44,560 nt of DNA, from NCBI GenBank assembly GCA_035762175.1, contig DASTPP010000436.1:1-44560 (forward strand), written 5' to 3'. The notes under the pieces are model-generated. The model was not told the DNA's origin. It worked only from the letters and a program-made list of their open reading frames with translations, and made no database searches. The DNA comes from DASTPP01 sp035762175 (GTDB lineage: Bacteria > Myxococcota_A > Polyangia > Polyangiales > Polyangiaceae). Shown piece by piece: positions 34,211 to 41,462 of the stretch (position 1 is its first letter; each line of letters opens with the position of its first letter). The translations under genes and the position numbers were made by a program.

Positions 34211-36373
34211 ATGCGCAAGCCGCCCAGCACAGACCAAGGCCCGACCTGGGCCCCGCAGTCGGTCATCATGAGTACGCCGTACGTCGTCCGGGGTCAGCTC
34301 GGCCGGGGGGGCATGGGCTCGGTCTACGAGGTGTGGCACCGTCATACCAGGCTCGTCTACGCCTTCAAGGTGCTCTCGACCCGCATCGCCGAGCGCCCCG
34401 ACCTCGCCGAGCGCGTCGTGCGCGAGGCCGAGTTCTTGGGGCTCGTGAAGGGCGCTCCGCACGTCGTGACCGTGGTCGAGTGGGGCCGGCTGCGTGACAT
34501 GTACCGCCGGCCCTATTTGGTGATGGAGCGGCTGTACGGCGAGACCCTCGCCACCTTGCTCGCCCGCCGCGCGCTGCCGCTGACCGACTCGCTGTCGTAC
34601 GTGCGGCAGGTGCTCTGGGGCGCCGCGGCCGTGCACGCCGTCGGCGGGGTGCACCGCGACCTCAAGCCGAGCAACATTTTCGTGCAGCACGACGGCACCT
34701 GCACGCTGCTCGACTTCGGTGTGATGAAGGCCCTGTCCGAGATCGGCCTGTCGCCCCGCCAATTCATCACCACCGAGGGCGTGACCATCGGCACCCCCTC
34801 GTACATGGCGCCCGAGGTGGCCAGCCACGGCGAGGTCGACCATCGCGCCGACCTCTTTTCGATCGGCCTCGTGCTCGCCGAGTGCCTGCTGGGCTTTCGC
34901 CTTTTGCCCTACCTGAGCGAAGACGATTACATCCGGCACCTCGTCAACGAGGGGGTGCCCTCGATCGAGCTGTCAGGCGGCGCGCACCTGCCCGTCGAGG
35001 TTCGGCGGCTGGTGCGGCGCGCCACGATGTTCGACCCGGCCCAGCGCTTCCCCACGGCGCTGGCCTTTCTCGACGAGATCGACCGCGTTGCCGACGCGCT
35101 GGGCCTGCGGCTGCGCCCCATTCCGCCGAGCGAGCACCTCGGGGCCGGCGCCCGGCGCCCGCCCCGCCTGTTCCGCCCCGACGCCCCGACCCTGATCGCG
35201 GGCGCCCCGGTGGCGCCGATCGCGGCGCCCGGGCCGATCTCGCCGTCCGAGCTCGCGACGCCCCCGCGGGGCGCGCCCTCGGCGCTCTCGCCGTCCGAGC
35301 TCGCGACGCCCCCGCGAGGCGCGCCCTCGGCGCTCTCGCCGTCCGAGCTCGCGACGCTCCCGCGGGGCACGCCCTCGGCGCTCTCGCCGTCCGAGCTCGT
35401 CACGCCCGTCCGAAGCGCCTCCGACGAGCTCTTGGCGCTCGCGACGCCCTCGGCGTGGCCGACGCCGGTCGACTCGGTCTCGCCGACGCGGGTCACGACG
35501 CCCGCGCCGGCGAGCGGCGACGAGCGGACGCCCCCGCTCGTGTCGCGACGGCGGCTGCGCTGGCCGGGCTTGCTCTGGGGCCGACTCGGCCGCGCGCCGG
35601 GGGGCACGCCGACGCTACGGGTCGGGTCGAGCGAGCGGCCGACGACGACCCTGCCGCTGCCCCCGCGCTCGGCCGTGTCGTGGCGCCTGCCGAGGCTGCG
35701 CGACCGGCTTGCCCCCTTGCCAGGCCTGGAGGCGACCCCGGTCAATGACGTGCTCGAGGGGCCGGCGCCGGACGGGTCGCTCGCCGTGCCCGTGCTCGAG
35801 GGGCCGGCGCCGGACGGGTCGCTCGCCGCGCCCGTGCTCGAGGGGCCCACGCTGGCCGGATCGCTCGCCGTGCCCGTGCTCGAGCCGCCGGCGGAGCCGC
35901 GTCTGCCCGCGGGGGCCTTCGCGGCTCCTGTCGGGTCGCCGCGGGCGCGACAGGTGCCGCTCGCGTCGGCGGTCGCGCTCGTGGCCGCGGGGGTCGTGGC
36001 GGGCGCCGTGGCGTCGCTCGCGGGGGTCTGGTGGGCGAGACCGCCGGCCGCCGTCGTGCGTGTGTCGCCCGAGCCGCGTCCGGCGGCGCCCTCGGTCGCG
36101 CCGGCCGGGGTGCCCGTCGCACCGACGCTCGAGCCGCCGCCCGAGCCGCCGCCGCCCGAAGCACCGGCCAGGGGGTCGGCCTCCCCTTCGGTATCCACCG
36201 CGGGGCCGTCGGTTGCGGCGCGGAAGAAGGCGTCCCTCGAGGCCAAATTGAAGAGCGGCCGGGGCACGCACACCGACCTGCAGCACTTCGTCGACCTGTG
36301 CCGCCTGACGAGCGACAAGGCCTGCCTCGAACGCGCCGAGGGGTACCGGCGCCGGCTCCAAGGGCTGCCATGA
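34211..36373 (+). CDS. Membrane-anchored Ser/Thr protein kinase with repeat-rich linker
   Basis: Hanks-type kinase of 720 residues from ATG 34211 (GAGAGGGGGG upstream). The kinase domain (about 24-300) is complete: LGRGGMGSVYE loop, AFKVL Lys, HRDLKPSN, DFGVMK, APE-like MAPEVASHG. A disordered linker follows with two coding repeats: SPSELATPPRGAPSAL (16 residues, 3.5 copies) and VLEGPAPDGSLAVP (14 residues, 3 copies plus a partial). One transmembrane helix (ASAVALVAAGVVAGAVASLAG) is near residue 595, then a Pro-rich part and a basic/Cys-containing end (LQHFVDLCRLTSDKACLERA). Its stop overlaps the next start (ATGA at 36370-36373), so it is coupled to the envelope-protein gene and probably acts on or with it. 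Confidence 0.92.
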   Translation: MRKPPSTDQGPTWAPQSVIMSTPYVVRGQLGRGGMGSVYEVWHRHTRLVYAFKVLSTRIAERPDLAERVVREAEFLGLVKGAPHVVTVVEWGRLRDMYRRPYLVMERLYGETLATLLARRALPLTDSLSYVRQVLWGAAAVHAVGGVHRDLKPSNIFVQHDGTCTLLDFGVMKALSEIGLSPRQFITTEGVTIGTPSYMAPEVASHGEVDHRADLFSIGLVLAECLLGFRLLPYLSEDDYIRHLVNEGVPSIELSGGAHLPVEVRRLVRRATMFDPAQRFPTALAFLDEIDRVADALGLRLRPIPPSEHLGAGARRPPRLFRPDAPTLIAGAPVAPIAAPGPISPSELATPPRGAPSALSPSELATPPRGAPSALSPSELATLPRGTPSALSPSELVTPVRSASDELLALATPSAWPTPVDSVSPTRVTTPAPASGDERTPPLVSRRRLRWPGLLWGRLGRAPGGTPTLRVGSSERPTTTLPLPPRSAVSWRLPRLRDRLAPLPGLEATPVNDVLEGPAPDGSLAVPVLEGPAPDGSLAAPVLEGPTLAGSLAVPVLEPPAEPRLPAGAFAAPVGSPRARQVPLASAVALVAAGVVAGAVASLAGVWWARPPAAVVRVSPEPRPAAPSVAPAGVPVAPTLEPPPEPPPPEAPARGSASPSVSTAGPSVAARKKASLEAKLKSGRGTHTDLQHFVDLCRLTSDKACLERAEGYRRRLQGLP
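35237..35410 (+). repeat. 48-bp tandem repeat in the kinase linker
   Basis: Units at 35237-35284, 35285-35332 and 35333-35380 plus a partial fourth encode SPSELATPPRGAPSAL. The copies are almost identical at DNA level, indicating recent expansion in frame. Confidence 0.85.
35750..35890 (+). repeat. 42-bp tandem repeat in the kinase linker
   Basis: Units at 35750-35791, 35792-35833 and 35834-35875, and a partial fourth, encode VLEGPAPDGSLAVP. The first two are nearly identical and the third has diverged (GPTLAGSL). Confidence 0.85.
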
Positions 36374-37482
36374 GCGTCGGGCGGCTCGGGCGACTCGCGC
36401 GGCTTTCGGTCGTCGCGACGCTCGCCACGCCGGCGGCGGCACGGGCCGCCCCGATGGGTCACGGCGTCGAGCCGGTCGCCGTGCTCGCCCTCGCCTCCGA
36501 CCTCGACGACGACTTCGCCCAGAAGACGCTCACGAACGCGGTGCGACAGGCCGTGCTCGACGGGCCCCAGTACGCACTCAGCGGGGACAGCCCGCCCCTC
36601 GTCGCGACGGCGGCCGAGCTCAAGTGCAAGCTCGGCGGCCGCGATAGCCTGCTGCCCGACGAGCGATCGTTCGACGACGCGTGCCTCAAGAAGCTCGCCA
36701 GGCGCCTCGACGTCCGGCGCGTGTTCTGGGGCTTCGTCACGGCCCGCGAAGGCAAGCCCGTCGTACGCCTGCACTTGTGGCAGCAGGGGCAGGGCGACCG
36801 CGTCGCGTCGCTGCCCTACGACCCCACCCAGCGCGACCGGATCGCCGAGAGGCTCTATAAGAAGCTCGTGACCCCCACGGCCGTCGGTGACGTGGCCCTC
36901 TCCGGTGCGGGCGCGGGCGAGCTTTTCGTCGACGGACGGCCCGCCGGGCCCTACGCCGACAGCATCGAGCTCACGCTCGAGACCGGGCTGCACGATCTCG
37001 AACTGCGCCGAGGCGGGCGCACCATCGCCTGGACCCGAGTCCGCATCGAGCCGGGCGGGCGCTCCGAGGCGAGGCTGGCGCCGGTCGCCGAGACCGCCCC
37101 GCCTTCCAACCCGCCGCCGGCCCTACCTCGCGATCCGCCGCCCGTCACCATCCGCCCGCGCCTCTCGGCCTGGCCGTGGGTGCTCGGTGGGGCGGCGGCG
37201 GCGGGGCTGACGGCGAGCGGCGTGTTCTGGGCGCTGCGTTTGGACGCGAAGAGCGAGCTCCGTCGGGCGTGCGCAGACGGTACGTGCCCCGACCGCGAGC
37301 GCGCTACCCTCGACCGGGGCGAACGTTACACCGCCCTCGCAGGCGTCTCGTTGGGCATCGGGATCGCGGCCGGCGTCGGCCTGGGCGCCTATCTGCTGAC
37401 GTCGCGTCGCGCCCGGCCCGTCGCCGGGGTCGTCGTGCCCCTGCCCGGCGGCGGCGCCGTCGGCGTCGCGGGGGCCTTTTGA
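36370..37482 (+). CDS. Exported, membrane-anchored envelope protein with PEGA-like domain
   Basis: A 370-residue protein of unknown function. A signal peptide (LARLSVVATLATPAAARA) leads to a domain with VFWGFVTAREGKPVVRLHLWQQGQGDRVASLPYD, described here by its parts VFWGFVTAREGKPV and LWQQGQGDRVAS. A PEGA-like beta unit (GELFVDGRPAGPYADSIELTLETG) follows, then a Pro linker and two C-terminal hydrophobic helices (WPWVLGGAAAAGLTASGVFWAL and LAGVSLGIGIAAGVGLGAYLL). Two Cys flank a small loop (RRACADGTCPDRE). It is coupled by ATGA to the kinase upstream and by TGATG to the lipoprotein downstream. The protein at 38904-40253 has the same order of parts and similar motifs, so the two are paralogues. 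Role likely structural or sensory. Confidence 0.75.
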   Translation: MSVGRLGRLARLSVVATLATPAAARAAPMGHGVEPVAVLALASDLDDDFAQKTLTNAVRQAVLDGPQYALSGDSPPLVATAAELKCKLGGRDSLLPDERSFDDACLKKLARRLDVRRVFWGFVTAREGKPVVRLHLWQQGQGDRVASLPYDPTQRDRIAERLYKKLVTPTAVGDVALSGAGAGELFVDGRPAGPYADSIELTLETGLHDLELRRGGRTIAWTRVRIEPGGRSEARLAPVAETAPPSNPPPALPRDPPPVTIRPRLSAWPWVLGGAAAAGLTASGVFWALRLDAKSELRRACADGTCPDRERATLDRGERYTALAGVSLGIGIAAGVGLGAYLLTSRRARPVAGVVVPLPGGGAVGVAGAF

Positions 37483-38882
37483 TGGCGGCGCGAGCGGTCT
37501 GGCCTGCCGGCGCTGCCCTCGTCGCCTCGGTCGCGTGGTCGTGCGGGCTCGGCTTCGAGGTCGACCAAGCCGAGTTTTGCCGCAAGCGGCCGAGCGATCC
37601 TTCGTGCCCCGCCCCGGCCGGCGCGGCGGGCGCTTCGGGCCTGGGGGGCGGCGGGGGCGCGTCGGGCGTCGGTGGCTCGGGCGCTTCGGCGGGGCTCGGC
37701 GGCGGGGGGTCGGGCGGGGTCGGGGGCCTGGCATGCGAAGGGTCGAAGGTCGACTGCGGGGGCGCGTGCGTCGACCTCAAGGCGAACGACGCCGCCAACT
37801 GCGGCGCGTGCGGGCGATCGTGCCTGGGCACGGCGACCTGTGCGAGCGGCGCGTGCGTGCCCGAGGCGCTGGCCGAGGGCGAGGTGGCGCCGTACGCGCT
37901 GGCCGATGACGGCAGCCATCTGTATTGGGTCTCGCCCGCGGTGAAGAGCGAGGTGGGGTTCATTCCACGCATGCGGCGCGTCGCGAAGGCGAGCGCGGGC
38001 GGGGCAGTCGAGAACGCCTTCGCCAGCACCATCGTGCGCGCCCGCTCGCTGGCCTTCGCCGACGGCAAGCTCTTCTGGGGCGACTTGGGGACGAACCCCA
38101 CCGACACGAACCAGCGGCTCGCTTCGGGCCTGGTCGGCAGCGCCGACGCCACCACCGTCGAGGCCGCCCAGCTCAACGTGCAGCACGTCGCGGTCGCGGG
38201 CGGCAAAGTCTACTGGTCGTTGACGGGTGAAGCGGCCGTTCGCGGAAAGAACGCTGACGGCACCGGCACCGTCTCACCGAACGTTGCCTCGCAAGCCAAC
38301 GTTGGCTGGCTCGCCGTCGATGAAGAGGCGAGGCCCTACTGGCTCGGCGGTGTGCCGCGCGAGGTGCGGCGATTGAAGGCGGCGTCGGCCAGCGAGCACG
38401 AGAAGGTGGCCGACAGCCCAGGCGGCGTCGCCGTCGAGGTGTTCGGCGGTCGCGTCTACTGGGCCGAGGGCACGGCCGTGCGCTCGGCGCCCGAAGCGAC
38501 GCCGACGACGGTCGCGCAAGAGGTCGAAGGCCTGGGCAGGGTCGAGGGCTTCGCGGTCGTGGCGGCGGCTGGGGCGGGCGGCGCGGCCGGGCAGGGCGGT
38601 GCCGGAGGGGCGGCGGGCGCGGGCGATCCGGTGCTGTACGTGCTGACGGCCGAGGGGCGGCAGCTTCGGGCCTGGCGCAGGGGGGCCGCTGACGAGGCGC
38701 CGCTTCTGCTGGGCGAGGTGACCGCGAAGGCCGAGGCGTATGCGGGCAACCCCTTCGGAGCGGCGTACGTGCTCGCCGACGAGAGCTACGTCTACTTCGC
38801 TGACGTCGGCACCGTCGACACGACGAAGCTCGTGCCCGAGGCGACACTTCAAGACGGCGTGGTCTACCGCGTGGCGCGATGA
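37482..38882 (+). CDS. Lipoprotein with Cys-rich motif and beta-propeller-like domain
   Basis: Surface lipoprotein of 466 residues typical of Polyangia. The signal sequence ends at VAWSC (lipobox). A Gly/Ala/Ser stalk leads to a Cys-rich motif (VDCGGACVDLKANDAANCGA and CGRSCLGTATCASGACV), common in these bacteria. The rest has repeated blades with short motifs such as HLYWVSPAV, KLFWGDLG, KVYWSLTG, RVYWAEGTA and YVYFADVG, spaced 50-80 residues, which I read as a six-bladed propeller of LDL-receptor YWTD type. The ATG overlaps the preceding stop by one base (TGATG). A decayed copy of its last 30 codons lies at 40284-40400, beyond the next gene. Confidence 0.82.
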   Translation: MAARAVWPAGAALVASVAWSCGLGFEVDQAEFCRKRPSDPSCPAPAGAAGASGLGGGGGASGVGGSGASAGLGGGGSGGVGGLACEGSKVDCGGACVDLKANDAANCGACGRSCLGTATCASGACVPEALAEGEVAPYALADDGSHLYWVSPAVKSEVGFIPRMRRVAKASAGGAVENAFASTIVRARSLAFADGKLFWGDLGTNPTDTNQRLASGLVGSADATTVEAAQLNVQHVAVAGGKVYWSLTGEAAVRGKNADGTGTVSPNVASQANVGWLAVDEEARPYWLGGVPREVRRLKAASASEHEKVADSPGGVAVEVFGGRVYWAEGTAVRSAPEATPTTVAQEVEGLGRVEGFAVVAAAGAGGAAGQGGAGGAAGAGDPVLYVLTAEGRQLRAWRRGAADEAPLLLGEVTAKAEAYAGNPFGAAYVLADESYVYFADVGTVDTTKLVPEATLQDGVVYRVAR

Positions 38883-38903
38883 AGGTCAGGCCGGGGAGCA
38901 GGG

Positions 38904-40253
38904 GTGTGGCGTGACCCGATGCACTTGATTCGTCCCGCCCGCCGCCCGCCCACCGTCGGCCTCGCGCTCGCGGCGCTCGTGGCGCTCGCCCCCGGGCGTG
39001 CCTTCGCCGCCCCCGCTGCCCCCGCCAGCGACCGCGCGCGAGCGCTGCACGTGCTGTCCCTGGTGGCCCACCGAAGCGAGGGCACCGAGGCCATTCGGCT
39101 GACCAAGGCGCTCGAGTTGGCGGCGCTCGAGGCGCCCGCCCTCGGGCTCGCCAACTCCAACAAGTCGCTGCTCATAGGGCTCCTTGAGGCGCGCTGCGGT
39201 CAAGCCCTGCTCAAGCTGGCGGTGGGGCGCGAGCCCTTGCGCGAGGACGACGACCGCGTCGTCGACGCCGCCTGCCTCGTGAAGCTCGCGGCCTACGCCG
39301 GCGACCCCTTTCCGCCGGCCGAGCGCTTCGTCTGGGGCATCCTCTACCACGACCGGGAGGGCGCGCTGTGGGCCAAGCTGCACGCCTGGGAGCGGGGCCA
39401 GCCCGATCGGGTGGCGGCGGTGCGTTACCGGCCCGAGCGGGCCGCGCGGGTGGCCGAGCGGCTGCTGGCCAAGCTGTTCTTGCCGACGAGCGTGGGCGAG
39501 GTGCGGCTGGTGGCGTCGGGGCCGGTCGAGGGCGAGCTGGTCGTCGGAGGTAGCTCGCGCGGGCCGTTCGACGCGAGCGAGCCCGAGCTGGTGCTGCCGG
39601 CGGGCGAAACGGTGGTCGAGGTGCGGGCGGGGGGTCGGGTGGTGGCGCGCGGCAGCGGGCAGGTGGTGGCCGGGCAGGTGCGCGACATCGAGCTGGTGCC
39701 GGTCGGAGAGGCGGGGCCGCCGGGGGGGCCGAGCGAGGTGCGGCCGGCGGGCCCGAGGGGTGGCGAGGTGCGGCCAGCAGGCCCCGCGCGGCCGGTCGAG
39801 GGGGCGCGGGGGGGCTGGAGGCGGACGGCGGGGTTCGTCGGGCTGGGGGTGGGGGCGGCGCTGATCGGCGCGGGCGCTGTGGCGAGCCTGCGCGTGAACG
39901 ATCTGCGCGATGACCTCAGCTCGGAGCGCGCCTTCGTCGCCTATCGCCGCGGTGTCGTGGGCCGCGACGACCCTTGCGACGCGGCGGAGGCCGAGATGGA
40001 GTCATTGCAGGCCGGCGCGGCGACGGCGGGGCGCGTACGGCGGGTGTGCTCGGGGGTTTCGACGCTGCAAGCGGTGCAGTTGGTCTTCTACGGGGCGAGC
40101 GCGCTCGCGGTCGGCGCGGGGGCGTACTTGCTCGCAACGTCCTCGAGAGCGCCCGGGCCTGCTCCGCCCTCGGCATGGCGCGACGCCGCGTGGTCGTTGC
40201 ACCCGTGGGCCGACGCGTCCGGTGGTGGCGTGCGACTCGACCTGACGTTTTGA
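38904..40253 (+). CDS. Exported, membrane-anchored envelope protein, paralogue of the 36370 gene product
   Basis: Up to 449 residues. Start is GTG 38904 or ATG 38919 (MHLIRPARRPP); the second gives a more usual signal peptide, but GGGGAG upstream favours the first. The parts follow the same order as in the 36370 gene product: signal peptide, a VWGILYHDREGALWAKLHAW block (compare VFWGFVTAREGKPVVRLHLW), FLPTSVGEVRL, a PEGA-like unit (GELVVGGSSRGPFDASEPEL), a Pro/Gly linker with a GEVRPAGP repeat, and two C-terminal hydrophobic helices. Two Cys (DPCDAAE, RRVCSG) again lie between the helices. The two paralogues flank the propeller lipoprotein, suggesting one assembly under the kinase at 34211. 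Confidence 0.75.
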   Translation: MWRDPMHLIRPARRPPTVGLALAALVALAPGRAFAAPAAPASDRARALHVLSLVAHRSEGTEAIRLTKALELAALEAPALGLANSNKSLLIGLLEARCGQALLKLAVGREPLREDDDRVVDAACLVKLAAYAGDPFPPAERFVWGILYHDREGALWAKLHAWERGQPDRVAAVRYRPERAARVAERLLAKLFLPTSVGEVRLVASGPVEGELVVGGSSRGPFDASEPELVLPAGETVVEVRAGGRVVARGSGQVVAGQVRDIELVPVGEAGPPGGPSEVRPAGPRGGEVRPAGPARPVEGARGGWRRTAGFVGLGVGAALIGAGAVASLRVNDLRDDLSSERAFVAYRRGVVGRDDPCDAAEAEMESLQAGAATAGRVRRVCSGVSTLQAVQLVFYGASALAVGAGAYLLATSSRAPGPAPPSAWRDAAWSLHPWADASGGGVRLDLTF

Positions 40254-40283
40254 GCGCAAAGACGAAACGAGGAACCAGGGTTC

Positions 40284-40400
40284 GTGGTGGACGCGCAGTC
40301 GGCCGACTTCGCCGACGTCGGCACGGTCGACACGACGCCGGACGTCGACACGAGCGAAGGAGACGGCATCGTCGACCGCGTCGCGCGGCGAAGGGTGGCG
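40284..40400 (+). pseudogene. Degenerate copy of the 3' end of the propeller lipoprotein gene
   Basis: The frame reads SADFADVGTVDTTPDVDTSE and GDGIVDRVAR; the intact gene at 37482-38882 ends YVYFADVGTVDTTKLVPEAT and QDGVVYRVAR. DNA identity is high across FADVGTVDTT and RVAR, while the centre has diverged. The fragment starts about 30 bp after the stop of the 38904 gene, so a duplication of a lipoprotein-plus-paralogue unit seems to have occurred and decayed. It continues out of frame without homology. Confidence 0.6.
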
Positions 40401-40595
40401 GGGTCGGGGCGCCGCGTTATCGCTGAGGGGGTGCGTCGGGCACTGGCAGTTCGCCAGGGGCTCGGGATGACCCGGAGGTGGTGGAATGTGAGTGCTCTTG
40501 GTCGATGCCTGCGCTCGGCAAGACCACCACTCAGCACGAGCGATCCGCTACGCTTACAATAGGTTCAAAGGTGAGATGTCGACCTTAGACATAAA

Positions 40596-40805
40596 ATGTA
40601 CGCAACTCCCGAACCCAGCGACCGAATGTTGGGTATGACAACCATAAAAGGGCACTTTTGGGGTGTCGGCGGGGTGGTTGAAGTTCACAAGGACAACTCT
40701 TCGCCGCTGTGCAAACTTCATCTGCTATTTGTCGAGGGGGAAGTGCTGGCCTGGTGGACGGTGAACGGGAAGGTTCTTGGCTGGTGCTTCGTCGACTCGA
40801 CGTAG
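40596..40805 (+). CDS. Possible small open frame in the decayed region
   Basis: A 69-codon frame, lower in GC than its surroundings, gives GHFWGVGGVVEVHKDNSSPL and LHLLFVEGEVLAWWTVNGKV, ending in GWCFVDST. The beta-strand-like content suggests a fragment of a real protein, but I recognise no family. No ribosome binding site is visible. The opposite strand is also open here (40585-40974), so coding status is unsure. The surroundings (40400-41030) hold no other gene I can support. Confidence 0.2.
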   Translation: MYATPEPSDRMLGMTTIKGHFWGVGGVVEVHKDNSSPLCKLHLLFVEGEVLAWWTVNGKVLGWCFVDST

Positions 40806-41033
40806 CATCGTCCGAACTCAATGTGGGCTTGTGTGTGCAATGGCCTGCGTTCGCTTTCGCCCCCATTGAGCCTTCTGCGCTTCGTCCCAAATTTCCACCC
40901 TTCATAGGGCCTCTCACGGTACTTCTTCGCTCTGCTCCATCCTGGCGGGAGATCGCTCGGCAGGGTCGCCCCAAGTGGCTACCCCGTCAGGACGGGGTAG
41001 GGCGAGGTGAAGACCGCCTATCCGCCCGAGTAG

Positions 41034-41395
41034 GTGCGTACGCTGCTTGAGGGCGAGGCGACCAAGGCGGGCCCGATCGCCGCCCTGTATGAGCAGGCTG
41101 CCTGGTACCTTGAGACCAGGACGGCGCCCCTTTCTCGGGCGCCAGGGCCGGGCTTCGGGCAGGGGGCGGCGAGTGCTACCTCTTGCCGGTGGAGGCGCAG
41201 GGCGCCGAGACGGCCCTGTCGGCGCGGCGGCTGGGCGAGCGGTTGCGGGTCATCCGCGCCGCGCGGCTGGCGGTGGTGTTCGATTACCGTCGGGCTGCGG
41301 GCGCCGCCGACGCCAAAGGTGCGGAGCCCTCCGCAGTCGACTCGCGCCTCTCATACGGATGGCGGGTGACCTTGAATGCCCTCCGGGCACCCTGA
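41034..41395 (+). pseudogene. Frameshifted remnant of an unidentified gene
   Basis: The first frame from GTG 41034 reads VRTLLEGEATKAGPIAALYE and QAAWYLETRTAPLS. Protein-like sequence then resumes in another frame near 41165: GECYLLPVEAQGAETALSAR and RLGERLRVIRAARLAVVFDY, ending at 41395. Between them is a short GC-rich stretch without meaning in either frame. The two parts look like one decayed cytosolic protein. I cannot name the family. Confidence 0.4.
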
Positions 41396-41462
41396 ACTCG
41401 ACTCCGACTCAACCAGCAGGGCACCTGCCCTCCGGGCGTGCAAGGTCACCCGCCGTCCGTAT
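41353..41462. repeat. 22-bp inverted repeat at the end of the RCC1 gene
   Basis: Arms at 41353-41374 and 41441-41462 match in 21 of 22 positions (ATACGGA-T/C-GGCGGGTGACCTTG), with a 66-nt loop that carries two further copies of GCCCTCCGGGC. The right arm ends on the stop codon of the RCC1 gene (41462). It may form a long terminator-like hairpin for that gene, or be the ends of a small nonautonomous element. Confidence 0.6.

Noticed and set aside
40585..40974. Minus-strand 129-codon frame in the decayed region
   Set aside because: Ser/Arg/Pro-rich with no recognisable pattern; the opposite strand is at least as plausible, and neither is well supported.
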